Shown here in pieces: positions 37,516 to 51,016 of a DNA stretch of 64,000 bases (positions within the stretch are counted from its first letter, which is position 1; each line of letters begins with the position of its first letter). The stretch lies in contig JAKUCV010000419.1 of the NCBI GenBank assembly GCA_028386065.3, positions 140,615 through 204,614 on the forward strand, written 5' to 3'. A program made the translations under genes and the position numbers. The stretch is from Turnera subulata. Lineage: Eukaryota; Streptophyta; Magnoliopsida; Malpighiales; Passifloraceae. A model generated the notes under the pieces. That model ran no database searches. It worked only from the letters and a program-made list of their open reading frames with translations, and was not told the DNA's origin.

Positions 37516-40500
37516 ATGGTTCGCGTCCGCCGAGCAACCTCTCTCACATCGCGCCTCCTCCACTTCACCGTCTCCCCTGCTTCCCTCACCAAACCCTCCC
37601 CTTCTCCGGCCGCCGCTCTCCTCCAGGGCAGCTTCCTCCTCCGCCACCACCCCTTCTCCAACCTCGCCCGCGCCAAGGAGGAGAAGGAGCCATGGTGGAA
37701 GGAATCCATGGAGCGCGTCCGAAACATCGGAATCTCGGCCCACATCGACTCCGGCAAGACCACACTCACCGAGCGCGTCCTCTTCTACACCGGCCGGATC
37801 CACGAGATCCACGAGGTCCGTGGACGCGACGGCGTCGGCGCGAAGATGGACTCAATGGACCTCGAGCGCGAGAAGGGGATTACCATCCAATCCGCCGCCA
37901 CCTACTGTACTTGGAAAAACTACCAGGTTTGAATTTCCCGCTGTGAAAAATAATTAAATTTTGCGTTCTGTGTTTTCAAAATTTGATGTGTCAAGTAATA
38001 GTACAAATTCGTTAGTTTTAAATTTGTTGTGATATTGATGGGAAGATAAATGGGTGTATATTATGTGTTTTTTTTTTTTTTGTGTGTAGGTGAATATAAT
38101 TGATACACCGGGACACGTGGATTTTACGATTGAGGTGGAGAGGGCACTGAGGGTGTTGGATGGTGCAATCCTTGTGTTGTGTAGTGTGGGTGGAGTGCAG
38201 AGTCAGTCGATCACGGTGGACAGGCAAATGAGGAGATATGAAGTGCCTAGGGTCGCTTTTATTAATAAACTGGATAGAATGGGTGCTGATCCCTTCAAGG
38301 TTTTGAACCAGGTATTGGAAATGTCTTGCTTTGTGTCTTTGTTGTTGCAATGAAATTTGGTGGTCTAAATTTTCTTTATCCTTTTTTCCTTCTTTTGGTG
38401 ATTTACTTTTTGATTTGTATTGCGTTTTCTTGCTTCCACAAGGTTGTGTTGGTTGTTTTGCATGAAGATTGCTTCTACAATGTTTAAGTTTGATTAAGAT
38501 AATGATGGTTCCCTTTTTTCTGTACCAGGCTAGGACCAAACTTAAACATCACAATGCAGCCGTTCAAGTTCCAATTGGTTTGGAGGATGAATTTCAAGGT
38601 CTTGTTGATCTTGTGCAGATGAAAGCTTATTATTTTCAAGGTGCCAATGGGTATGTATTTCAAGCTATGATGTGCCTAGTTTCTTTACTTCGAATTTGAT
38701 CATTTTGCTTATTATTCTACTATCTCTTGCAGTGAAAAAGTTGTCACAGCAGATATACCAGCTGACATGGAAGCCTTAGTTGCTGAAAAACGACATGAGC
38801 TAATAGAAATGGTTTCTGAAGTTGATGATAAACTTGCTGATTCTTTCCTCAATGATGAGCCCATCTCAAATTCTGATCTTGACGTATGTTAAGGAATAAA
38901 ATTATTTCCTCAAGAAAGAAAAGTTTTGCTGGAAGTGTAACTATTTTGATGTTTAATTATAGAATTCACTTGTTTCTTGACTAGGAGGCAATTCGGAGGG
39001 CCACTGTAGCTCGTAAATTTGTGCCAGTATTCATGGGCAGTGCGTTCAAGAATAAGGTGCTTTTGATGCCTCTGTCCTGCTTCAATTGTGTGCTGTATTT
39101 GTGACTACTGCATTGCTTTCTATTTCTTCATTTCTTCATCTGATACTATTTTCTTTTATTGCTACAGGGAGTACAACCACTGTTGGATGGTGTAATAAGC
39201 TATTTGCCCTGTCCTACTGAAGTTGAGAATTATGCTCTTGACCAAAAGAAAGATGAAGAGAAGGTGCTTTGTTTGGATCATGCTATCATCTTTTCAGCAT
39301 TTCTATTTTCTCTCCTTCAAATCCTGATAAAATGAAGTATAGGTTTTGTTGACTGGATCTCCAGATGGACCACTTGTGGCATTGGCTTTTAAATTAGAGG
39401 AAGGGCGTTTTGGTCAATTGACATATTTAAGGTAATGGTCATTTGTTTTAGTTTTCCTTCACGTATCTATTTCTTCTGCTGTTGTATTAAAAAAGTAACT
39501 CCCATTTTGTTTATGAAGAGTCTATGAAGGCATTATTCGCAAGGGTGATTTTATAGTTAATATAAACACAGGCAAGAAGATCAAGGTGAGTGCAGGGCAT
39601 GAAAAATGCTTCACTTTGTTATTGCTTTGATCCTCCGTTACTACAAGTACTACTACTAGTGTAACTCTTACATCATATATTGTGGGTCTGAGAGCTCTTT
39701 CATTTCTAAGTTTGAATTCATCTCCCTACGTTATCTATGAAAAAAGGAATAAAAGGAAATTATTGGTGACTTCTTATTTATGGTGCTGGAAGTGACTGGC
39801 TTAAACTGCTGATATTTATAGTAATCTCAGAAAAGCTTTTCCAAAAATACCTTAATGCATCATCAGAGTAAGGTGTGAAATTTGAAAATCAGCTAGTTGC
39901 TATGTTTGAGACTTGTGGCCTTTTATATTATGCAAGTTTTCTCTGGCTGACTGAAGTATGTGCCTGGAAGAATATGGTCACTTTCTTCGATCCCTGGAAT
40001 TGTTAGTATCAACTATACTGGGTGGCCTGTCTGCTCCATTGTACAGATTAGTTCCCATCTATTCACTGTGTGCTGGATGGCTTTTTTATTGGCTGAAAGT
40101 CAATCTGAATTTCCAACATATTCTGTATTCTTAACTAATACATGCTGGCATCACTTTGCTGTAGGTTCCGCGCTTGGTTCGGATGCATTCTGATGATATG
40201 GAGGCAAGTTTCACTGGATATTATGCTATGTACTTTCTGGTCATAAATCGTTTTAGGATAATCAGTAGATGTCCTTTTTATAGACTTCATTGTTGTAAGC
40301 TGCTGTCTCTTGGGAATTTTCTTTTGCTTCAGGACATTCAAGAGGCACATGCTGGGCAAATAGTTGCTGTCTTTGGTGTTGATTGTGCTTCAGGTCTTAT
40401 GTCCATCCTTTTCCTCCTTTTTGTAGCTTGAGGTGTCGAATTTGTTCACATTGCCCTTCATAGTTGTCTGGTGAGACCAAATGCATGTTATCAGAAGATG

Positions 40501-43309
40501 GCACAAGCAATTTAGCAGCTAGTATATATGTGTGTGAAAAAATCATGAACCAGTAAAATCTGCTTAAACTTTGTTTCATAAGACGACATTGAGAAAATGA
40601 GAATTAGCTGGGTGGGAATTGACTTTTTGCTTCAGACTTCTCCTTTTATGTTATAAACTTTTGGTTCTTTGCTTATCTATTGCATCCTAATCATTTCACT
40701 GTTATTTTTACTCGGCAAATAGGAGATACTTTTACAAATGGATCAGTGAGATACACTATGACATCTATGAATGTGCCTGAACCAGTTATGTCATTAGCTG
40801 TTCAGCCAGTTTCAAAAGATTCCGGAGGACAAGTAAGTAGATGATAACTATTCGACTTTCTAGTGCCACAAGATTTATGGTCATTATCAAAGATTGTCTA
40901 GTTATGCTCTATTAGAGTGCAGTTTTCAGATCGAGGACCGGCATATGTGCTTATGCTTGGTATATTTTTACTTGAATTGTTTGTCTCATAATTAGTAGTA
41001 TTTACACTGCTTTTCTTCTTTCCAGTTTTCAAAGGCTTTGAATCGTTTTCAGAAAGAGGATCCTACTTTCCGTGTTGGCTTGGATCCTGAGAGTGGACAG
41101 GTTTGCTTTGAAACTTTTACCTTGTTTTCCTGAACCTTCTGTCATGCTTGGTTTGATGTCATGATGCTTTGTGCCAGACTATTATTTCTGGAATGGGAGA
41201 ATTGCATTTGGACATTTATGTCGAACGCATTCGAAGAGAATACAAGGTATTTGCCTTTTGTGAGAAGAAATAAGGGCTCTTCTCATAGTGTTTAAATATA
41301 GATATATTGGCCTATAGTTACACAAATTTTTGTGCTCTCACAACCTTTTGGGTGGAATAGGTTGATGCAACTGTTGGGAAGCCTCAAGTAAACTTTAGGG
41401 AAACTATTACTAGCCGTGCTGATTTTGATTATTTACATAAGAAGCAAAGTGGAGGACAAGGTCAATATGGACGAGTTTGTGGGTAAGCAAAAGATATTTT
41501 TGTTCGTTAACAGTTATTACAGTTTTGTTCAATGTTATGATAATACTGTGGCATATTGCACCTGAAAATGATTCGTGCTTTTCTATTCTGTTGTGTGAAA
41601 TGGCTTTCTATGCATTTAAGATTTTTGGGAAGTTGCCAGTTACCTGCTTTCCCTTTTTTAAGACCTTCTAATTTTATATGATTGCTTTTATGTGTTTACA
41701 TCTACTTAATCTGTTTGACTAGGAGTTGTGGATACGGAAATATTCGGACAAGATATGTTGTGTATTTTAATGCCGATCTTTGTACCTAGTGCAAGGAGTA
41801 TTTGTTGGTTTGTTTTCTCTTGATTTGTTTTTTCATAATTCTTCTGTGATTAGGTATATTGAGCCACTTCCTGAGGGATCATCAACCAAGTTTGAGTTTG
41901 AGAATATGATAGTGGGACAAGCTATACCATCCAATTTTATTCCTGCAATTGAGAAAGGCTTTAAAGAAGCTGCTAATTCGTAAGTACTCTACCGTTTGTT
42001 GTTTATGAAAGATTAGTAAAAATTTGTCATCATTATTGTCATCATGTCTTATGTAATTGTGGCTTATTTTATGTTGGATTGAATTGCTCTTAATCATAAT
42101 AAAACTTGTTGGTTTGAAGTTACAAGGAGTGAAAACTTGTAACTGGTGCCAAGTTATCAGTTTTAGTAAGTAATTAACTTCAAATAACAATCCACTGTGA
42201 CATATAGGGCTGTTTTTCTATGTTTACGTGGCATGAAGTTCTTATGCTTGTTAAATGGGCCAACAAAGTTATAGTTGATAGTATATTGTTACTAACTCTA
42301 ATGTGTGGACCTGTTCTCTTATATATAACAGGGGTTCTTTAATTGGACATCCAGTGGAAAATATTCGAATTGTTCTAACAGATGGTGCTTCCCATGCTGT
42401 GGACTCTAGTGAACTAGCATTTAAGTTAGCTGCAATATATGCTTTTAGAAAGGTTTGTCTCCTATTCTTTCTCTGTGGGTTACTACCCTTTTGAAAATTG
42501 TTTGTACACATTGAGAATTCGAGGGGATCAGTAGGTTGTAAACATTTTTGGATTCTTGAGGTTGTTTGTACTGATTCATTTTCATAATCAACAAAACAGT
42601 GCTATACAGCTGCAAAACCTGTGGTCTTGGAACCCGTAATGCTTGTCGAAGTGAAAATACCAGCAGAATTTCAGGGCAATATTGTCGGTGACATCAACAA
42701 GTGAGTTACTCGAATGCTTTTTTGTCCCTTTTACTTGTTTTTTCATGGGAGTTTTTCCTCTTTCCATATGGAACTGTTAATGGATGTTTTTTGCCATTTG
42801 ATAGGAGGAAAGGTATGATTGTTGGGCAGGACCAGGAGGGGGATGATTCCGTGATAACTGCCCATGTAAGCATACCTCTAACTTGTGCATTATGAATATA
42901 GGATTGATAGCCTTGCTGAAGTAGAAGATAACATTTGAGGATCCCTAAAAATTCTACCATGAATTTGGAGCCTCTTTTACTAAGGGATATGATAGAGAAC
43001 ATCTCATTGTGGTTATAAATCCGAATGGATAGTGAGGGCTTTCTGCAATGTGTTTCTCAGGTTCCTTTGAACAAAATGTTTGGGTATTCGACGGCACTTC
43101 GTTCCATGACACAGGTGAGACACGAATATCCACTTTTGTAAATGATCTTTGGCTCAGTATTTCTCTGTATGATGTGCTGATCTTTCAATCAATGCCAGGG
43201 GAAAGGAGAATTCTCAATGGAATACAAGGAGCATTCTCCAGTCTCTCAGGATGATCAGGTTGTACTGGTAAACACGTACAAGGCCAGTAAGGGAGAGACA
43301 ACTGCATAA
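37516..43309 (+). CDS. MEFG1: Mitochondrial elongation factor G, 20 exons
   Basis: Exons: 37516-37926, 38090-38311, 38529-38650, 38733-38883, 38985-39056, 39168-39263, 39343-39431, 39519-39585, 40165-40203, 40333-40393, 40723-40832, 41026-41100, 41178-41246, 41361-41482, 41854-41979, 42332-42452, 42600-42700, 42805-42865, 43061-43114, 43199-43309. They join in frame to 759 residues, the plant family length. GTPase motifs: AHIDSGKTT (75-83), DTPGH (142-146), NKLD (196-199). Domains II-V follow ([35 protein letters not shown]-like YIEPLPEGS). The first about 55 residues are Arg/Ser-rich without acids, as a mitochondrial presequence. It catalyses ribosome translocation in mitochondria. Intron 9 begins GC rather than GT. 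No disruption seen; likely functional. Confidence 0.95.
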
Positions 43310-43429
43310 GAGTCAAAGCACAAACACTATACTCTTTTAGGAACTAATTCTTTTCAATACAAGTGTAATCTTATTTATAGTCATTACGTTACGCTTGAGG
43401 TGTCAGTGGCCCATCAATTTTGTAAAACA

Positions 43430-43435
43430 AATAAA
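43430..43435 (+). terminator. Probable polyadenylation signal of MEFG1
   Basis: AATAAA 121 bases after the stop codon. Confidence 0.5.
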
Positions 43436-44208
43436 TTTCATTGGCGTTGCTGCTGTCATGTGCGAATTAACCTGCTTTGTTCTGAACAAGCTTGTATCGT
43501 AAATAAGCTATAAAATGATTAAAAATCTATTGGCATATATGCATGGCCAACTATTTTATGTTTTTTTTTTTATGGTCTTAATTATTTTATGTTTCGCCCT
43601 AGGACTTTCTCTGTCTTGCATGTCATTTGTTTTGGAATGAAGCAGCCCGATATTTAAGTTTTCTCAGCTTAACGGTGCTACCAACTCTCTTCTATGCAGA
43701 AGTAAAGATGACACTGGCATACCATTTCATGTACTTCAACGCTATTATTCTACTCCGATGTAGCGAGAATAACAATCTGTTTATATTCACATTCCTAACA
43801 AGTACTTCACTGCAGCCCCATTTTTAGCAAATCATGGATCGGAGCTAACAAGAACTAGATCTCTTAGAAAATGTACCATAGGGTGCAAGAGTATCATCCT
43901 ACGGTTTCGAGGGCAGAGTTATCAGCCCATGTCTTTTTTTTTTCTGTTCAAAAAAAAAAAAAGGAATAACAACATATCCAGAAAAGTGGGGGGTTTTTTT
44001 AAGTATCTTTACATGCTTCATATAAAGATATTAAAACGAAGGAAGAGAGGTGCGGTGGGTCTGATGAGATACCTTTGGGTGGTCGCGCAGAGGCCGCAGA
44101 AGAGGAGGAGGAGGTGGTGGCGGCAGGGCAGGAATGCCATGGAAGTACTCGCTTATTGGAACAAAGACGGGGTTTGGGCTTAAATTGGTGACACTAAATT
44201 AATAAATT

Positions 44209-44255
<47 letters not shown>

Positions 44256-44627
44256 GCCATTTAGAAGAGTAGGGAAAAAAAAAAATAACTAGAAAGGATG
44301 GTTTTTACTATTTATTGTACATGCATACTCTTCTCTGCTACTTCCACCACAACCCCTCTGAAAAAAAAACTAAAACAAAGAAAAAAAGAAAGAAAAAGAA
44401 AAATGACCGTTGCAAAGACGCGGTATTGGCATTCCTTGACAGACACGGATTACCAAAACGTTATATAAGTAACCCCCCAGGCAGCCCTCCTGGTTGCTCT
44501 CATTCATTCCGCCCTCTATTAGAATACTTCTTTCTTTCTTTCTCCTACTACAGTCAAGAAAAGAAATCAATGATAATCGTGTCCCAAGCAGTAGTCATCA
44601 AGAAATCACTGGGCAGCAAGCAATAAC
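43436..44627. other. Intergenic with (AT)20
   Basis: No gene recognised. Holds a perfect (AT)20 microsatellite at 44,213-44,252 and several A-rich runs; contains the presumed promoter of the TFIIS-like gene. Confidence 0.55.
44213..44252. repeat. (AT)20 microsatellite
   Basis: Uninterrupted AT dinucleotides over 40 bases. Confidence 0.95.
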
Positions 44628-44655
44628 TAAGAAGAAGAAGAAGAAGAAGAAGAAG
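44628..44655 (+). repeat. (AAG)n microsatellite in the presumed 5' leader of the TFIIS-like gene
   Basis: Eight to nine AAG units ending three bases before the ATG at 44,659. Confidence 0.9.
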
Positions 44656-44658
44656 GAA

Positions 44659-45398
44659 ATGGAGGTAATTAGCGTGGAAGAAGTGGCGAAACTACTCCGG
44701 GTGGCACGGAAAGCTAAAGGATATTCCACCTCGGAGGAGGAGTTGAGCCGTTGCGTGGATGCACTGTCCCGCCTCAACTCTCTTCCGGTCACAGCCCACA
44801 CCCTTGTGGCGGCCAAGTCCGGGACGTTGCTGGCGCCCTTGAGAAAGCACCCCCACAAGAAGATCCGGGATCTTGCTCGCCTCCTCTTCAAAAATTGGGG
44901 AGAAATTCTGTACAAGAGCTTGGGGAAGAGAGACAAAACAGCCACCCCTGCCTCTGCACTCAAGGTGCCCGATGATGCAAGGCGCAGCAATGTTCGGCTG
45001 AAAATTTACCAAGCCCTGTGCAAGGCCTATGCCGAGACCCAAGAAGACTACTGCAAGAATCATCCCCAAGTGAAGGCCACAGAAGCAGCGACGCGGTTGG
45101 CATCTCGGTTTCTGTGGAATCGGTGTTGTTCAAGAATTGGGGACGTGATAATCTCACCAAATATCGCTCCTTCTTGTTCAACATCAATGACCCAAGAAAC
45201 CCAGATTTCAGGAGGAAAGTGCTTCTTGGTCAAGTAGAGCCCGAGAGAATTGTTGGTATGAGCCCCAAGGAGATGGCAAGTGATGAGCTTCAAGCCCAGT
45301 ACCAGGGGTTCGAACATCTGCGTGAAAAGAGACGCTTTATCAAAACTGCTTCTGCTGGGATGATGGACGCCACCCCCACGGTTTCTTGCATGTGCTAG
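44659..45398 (+). pseudogene. TFIIS-like transcription elongation factor, frameshifted, no zinc ribbon
   Basis: ATG 44,659 opens MEVISVEEVAKLLRVARKAK. A TFIIS N-terminal (LW) domain follows at about residues 20-90 (VTAHTLVAAKSGTLLAPLRK, KKIRDLARLLFKNWGEIL), then the start of the central TFS2M domain (ARRSNVRLKIYQALCKAY). Near 45,085-45,100 the conserved continuation (SVSVESVLFKNWGRDNLTKY, FRRKVLLGQVEPERIVGMS) is found in the +1 frame and runs to a stop at 45,396-45,398. The first frame stops at 45,237. One inserted or two deleted bases explain this. The C-terminal zinc ribbon that reaches into RNA polymerase II in true TFIIS is absent. No introns are seen, so a retrocopy is possible; so is a sequencing error. 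Confidence 0.75.
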
Positions 45399-47517
45399 AG
45401 GATATATATATAGCAAATTAAGCTTCTTTATAATTAGTTTAGTTTAATGAAGTCTGAATGAAATCTGAATGAAAATCTTGTCGCATTCATTCTACAGTTG
45501 TGCCCAGCACAATCTAACTTTTCCTGTAAATCATTTATGTCAACAATACATCTATCATCAGTTGATTTCTTCCCATTCTTGATTTTCTGCAAATCTCAAA
45601 TTCCTGTCTTATTCTTTTGATAAACAAAAAAAAAAAAAACATGGGAACTAGTAGGAACATTGTTTGATAGCCATTATGGGTTGCCTTGGTTCTCTAGGTT
45701 CAATAACAATTCTCAAGTAAAACAAGAATCAGAGTCCCAAAATATATTGAATTAAAATCCATCTCACGAAATAATTGCACTCAGCCTTATCACTCGGATT
45801 GAATGATCTCTACAACCAAATGGGTTCCAACAAGCCTGTGATCAAACAAGTTTGATAATCAATGAAGACCTGATCTGGGTTAGGTTTGAGAAATAGGTAA
45901 TACATAAGCTACCACGGTGGACTAGCCTGGCATATTTAGCATTAAATTAACTTAAACGTCATCCCCTGTCTTCCAAGAAGCATGTGCATATATACAACTA
46001 TCTCCACAACAAGCGCTAGATGAACCATAGAGACTGGAAGCCTCATCTTCAGAAACAATGCGGTTGTCACTGTAAGTGTAACTACAATATAAATCAGGGA
46101 ACTTCTGTTATGCAATTACTGCAGCATTGCATTTATTTAGGATGTCTCACTGGACTCGGTTCCATCTAAAGGCATTTATTTGCACTTGATCTAGATCTTG
46201 GAGGTCGAAGAGATGGTTTTGAATGTATTTCGCTGATGTTGTCCCGAGTTGTGGGCATCAAGAGCTTCAGTGGGAGGTTGGCCATATGGACTACCCTCCT
46301 TCCCACTCTACTAATGCCACATATTTGAAATCCAATAGTGTAAAAATTTCAGCACCAACACTCCAACATAAAGCATAACAACTGTAAGTATGGTCATTTT
46401 TTTTTCTTTTTCACTCTGTAATTGGGTTTTTGCCTTGGGTGCTTTTTTTACTCTCAGTTCGGTATACATGCAAGTACCCACTACCTATCCAACTGAGCGT
46501 CCCCAAAGCAAATGTACGGTAAGGTCAACATGATAGAGCCTAGAGGATTTTACACACAAAAATTTGGGTCGTTATCAAGACGGTACAATCAGGGTGGTAA
46601 CTCTGCACATCCCTGACCACAATCAAGTCAGCCTACCAAATCATGAAAATAAAGATTAGACAGCTCCGGTCCAGTCATCTCTGAAAGCATGATAAATCAA
46701 GCCGGTGCCACTGATGAACGGAAGAGAACCAAAAATTCGATCTACGCAAAAGTATTGCACATCTCCTGAAAAGTAATCAGGGTGACAAAAGTTCTAACCT
46801 TCTTCCCAACCTCTAGTGATCCTATTTCATCATCCTATAGTACTATTTTTGTACCGTTTGTGGTTGCGATTCTGAGAACTGTTTCAGCAGGCAGAGCACT
46901 AGGGTCAGTTGTTCCCTTTCCAAAAATTTCCCGCCTTTTGACAATCAAGGAAGCTAGAGACATCTCATCCACTGCAAAAATGTTAGATCCAAATAAATTT
47001 CCAGCTATCAATATCCAAGTAGCATTCTCCACTTTAGCAGAGTTACAAAGGAAGAAGGAACTGCTTCTACTAGTGGTTTAAGGCAAGCTTCCCAGCTTGG
47101 TGGTTTAAGGAAAGCTTCCCCAGCTTTCCTTACAACCGACTGCAACTCTGGTCTCTGCAGAGTGTCTTTAAAAAGTGGAGGCCTCGGGGAGAAAGAAACA
47201 ATGATGGCTAGACTAATTTTGCACTAAGACTACATAGTAATCATGTTCAGTGTTGCTCAAGTGTTCTGTTAGCTACCAGTGTCTCAGTCAAGCAGCCTGC
47301 TAAGTCAGGCCTAGTCGTGTAATGATTCAGTTACCCTCCTCCCAGATTTCTGTACCGTTGACTACTTATATTAATAAATTTGACGATTATCATAAAAAAA
47401 AAAAGAAGAAGAACTGATTCTACTGGAAAAACACAGAAATTTAAACTAACCCATATTAGCTAATCTCAATAATTTTTCCGAACAGCATACCACTGAGAAG
47501 GCATAGGCTCACAAATC
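45399..47517. other. Intergenic, no supported gene
   Basis: No conserved frame. A tail TTAATAAATTTGACGATTAT plus A11 (about 47,371-47,403) looks like the polyadenylated end of an old retroposed sequence, but its body is not recognisable. Confidence 0.5.
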
Positions 47518-47623
47518 ATGTCTGCGCCAATGAGTCCAAACATTCAACCTATTGACTTCAATACTTGTGTTATCCCAGTTTGGGTTCAACTGAATCGGGC
47601 TCTTCTTGAGCTGTTGACAGATG

Positions 47624-48175
47624 TGTTGGGAAAATTGAGAACATAATACATAACCTGAGGCGTGCTGGCCACTGTCTTAAAGGAATATTTTGCCTATGGC
47701 AAAATACCCTTAGGATTCAACAAGTTCTTCTGCCTGTAATGACAGGACCTCAGAAACTATCAAGAATAATTTAAAGAATCCAATAACCTCAAAGTGGGAG
47801 AGAAGAAATCAAAGAACCAATAAAATGAGAGATAGAAACATTCTCTCTAGTGAGTGAGGAAACAAGCTATGCTCTCTTCTATGTGTGTCTCAAGGTGTGT
47901 CATCAACAATGAGCCAATGCTCCCCTTTTATAGGCAAGGTAAAATCAGAAATGATTCAAGGTATTAAAACCAGGAGTTAAGACACATTAAAATTGTGAAT
48001 TCAATTTTTTGTAACTCTGGTATAATGTAAACAACGTGTAGAATTTTGTAAAGTAACTAAAATACAACATTTTAAAAAATGTAAATTCAATTGAATGGTA
48101 AGAAAACTAATATGGGTAAATAAATGTTTAAGACAAAATCAATTACTTATTCTTTTGAAATAGTATTATTCAACA
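47624..48175 (-). repeat. Left LTR of the LARD-like element
   Basis: Aligns throughout with 51,017-51,571 with scattered substitutions. Confidence 0.88.
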
Positions 48176-49526
48176 ATCCCCACATATTTCAAAAGAAATA
48201 TAAACATTCTCCCATATACAAAAAGATAAAATCACTGGGTTCTAAATACTAAAGAGTATAATACGTCGAACCTGGTGTCCGTAGACTATGAACCAAACCT
48301 AGACCGATAAGTCTTAATAAGCTGTGTCTATCAGTATAACAAAATGGTTACTATAAACTGATAAACACTTTGGCAAGTCAGTATTCTTACCAATCATATT
48401 ACACCCGCACAATTCTTGGTGTTATCGCGGTTTTGCGCATTTCGGCCGTGCGCATGCCTGGAAATTCTTGAGTGCTCTAGAGATGTGCCTAGAAATACAA
48501 CCTCATAGGAACGGCCCCATTCCACACTCATATAGGTGATCTCATCAAGTGTATACTACAAGTTATACACCACCCGTAAGGGATATGAAGATCATTAAGA
48601 GTCTAGCTCATCCTCTCGATCAATGCAGTCTAGCTCTATTTTCTCACATCATAGGAAGGGACAAAAGTACGAGTACTAGCAGAATTAATCAGTGACTTGT
48701 TAATACCCATATGAACCTGTTTCACGGGATCTCCGATCACGCAGGTTGGGTTACCATCACTAATTAATTTCAGCCAGGCAATATTAGATCCCATTCCCCT
48801 CGATGTTTCGTTTATTAATTCTCTTCCCGGGTGTTTGTCAGGTGATCGGCCAAATCACTTCTGATTTCACATAATATATGAAAATTTTATTCCATCTCTC
48901 AGTAGCGCTATTTTACCAAAAGGTATTAGTTATACGTGTCTATTTCTCCTATCAGAATTTATTCTGTTCATGTTGTTTATTGCCTCTTTGCAATCACAAC
49001 GCATAGACAGAGTCACGTTGGTTTTATTTCAACGGAATACTCGCTAAGATAATTTCAATTACTTAGCCTCAAAGTCAGCTAATTACAATCATTTTGAATT
49101 AGCTAATTGCCAAATAATGGCACCACCATGAGCGAACTTTACACCATATGAATTAAAAGATTCATTTAACATCACTATACTCTCAGTTAGTACAATGGAA
49201 GTCCACTATAATATATACCATGACTTTGTGGTATATCTCAAATAATTTTTTAAAGTTTACACAAGGCAGCCCCATAAACACAATAATGATTGTATATATA
49301 TCGACGGATTAATCCGCCCACAACTTCAACAAATTCTCAACAATTTGTGCATACTCATGCATAGTTATCGAATCTCTTCTAAATTTAATTAGGATTTATA
49401 TTATAAGGAGATACTCATTAGCCAAAACTAGTACGACATCAAAGTGTCCAAACTTCTTAAGAAGTTCCTCAATTAAATATTTGTAATAGCACCAAGCTAC
49501 CACCTTCCCTTATAATTTTAAGGATT

Positions 49527-49772
49527 AAAGCCTATTTTCATCCTTGTGTTAGACCATAAAGTTGAAAGTCATCCTTGTATTGGTTTTGGTCTGTTTTCAT
49601 CCCTTTGTCCACGGATTTTGGCTTGTTTTCATCCCTTTAAATAGGCCAAAAAGGCGAACACAAGGATGAAAATAAGACAAAATTCACAAATAGAGGGATG
49701 AAAACAAGCCGAAATCTAATAGAGGGATGACTTCCAACTTTGAGGTCTAATACAAGGATGAAAAAACACTTT
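49527..49772. mobile_element. Foldback MITE within the LARD-like element
   Basis: The left arm (AAAGCCTATTTTCATCCTTG, then TTAGACC, AAAGTTG, AAGTCATCC) returns in reverse complement at the right end, making a nearly full-length hairpin of 246 bp. ATT flanks both ends, so a 3-bp TSD is possible. Class uncertain. Confidence 0.65.
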
Positions 49773-51016
49773 ATTCCATAATTTTAAACCATACACAATA
49801 CTTGCTTCACCATACATTAAAATTTAACGGCAAGAAAAAAACTTCGATAACAAATATAACAACTACACCGTTATATCACACAAATGAATAAAATCATTAT
49901 TTTATACACAATCAATTATATATGGGTTCATCAAAATTCTATGGTGCTAAAATTAAGCATCTTATCATATAATTTTGTTTTCACAAAATTCTCGAGTTCA
50001 CGAAAGAATCATAATTAGTTAGCACCAAATAAAAATATTTGACTTGATCAATACTAAAACAGGACATGCTATAAAAATATTTTTCACATAATTTTTCCTT
50101 CTCAAAATTAAAGAAATAAAACCCCCACATTTTTAAAAATTTCAAGCCACTTCTTAAAGATATATAATTTAATTCTTCACTAAGCATCTTACTAAAAGAT
50201 GACAAGAAAATATTCATGAGAATTTTAATAAATAAACCCATAGGACATAGAATAAGAATAATTTCACATAAATTATTCAACTAGATTACAAAAGCTTTTT
50301 AATAAGCACATTAATTTTTGCTTATTATACAAATGCCAAATTACACATTAATCCCGAATTTTCACAATAATATCATATAAATTTAATTTATATGATCATA
50401 AGGTACATATGAGAGCCAAGGTTTATTCAAATGTGAGTTTTAGAAAAATTTATTTATTCTAAGAATTTTAATAATTCTAAAATCTCAAAGACAAACATGT
50501 CTTTCTTCATCCCTTACTAGAATGTAAGAGGAAACGATGGTAGCATCTTAATGCACCACTTAATTTTTATACAAGACAAGCTCGAGTAACATAATTTTAT
50601 TTACTCACATTTGCCACAAAATAATTTTTTTCCGAGAAATGATCATAACTCTAATATCATCTCCTGAACCAAATCAAATTTTGATTTCGGAGGATTTTCA
50701 TTTCTCATGCCACTTTTATATTTATATAAATAAAATCATTTGGCTCGTTCACAAATAGAATAAATATCTTTACTTAAATCGGGATTAAATTTCACATAAG
50801 GCTTGTAATCAAAATTTTATTAGAGGACACACCTTTCACCAGGCTAGCTTTTATTCTTTTCCCCTATATGTGCAACCTCGATTTTCTCCTTTGCACCTTT
50901 TAGTTTATCTTCCGCTATTAGCTTTGTAAAAGCATAAATCAACAAAAAGAAACTTTGTAAGAACAACGTTCATAAGAGAAAACTAAAGAAGAAGACAATA
51001 AAATATTCCTTTAGAT

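Noticed and set aside
44213..44252. (AT)20 as a cruciform or replication origin
   Set aside because: Ordinary plant intergenic microsatellite; no associated elements.
44598..45416. Minus-strand open frames of 118-130 codons across the TFIIS-like gene
   Set aside because: Antisense shadows of the TFIIS-like domains.
46782..47081. 99-codon plus-strand frame
   Set aside because: No recognisable domain, AT-rich surroundings, overlapped by an equal frame on the other strand.
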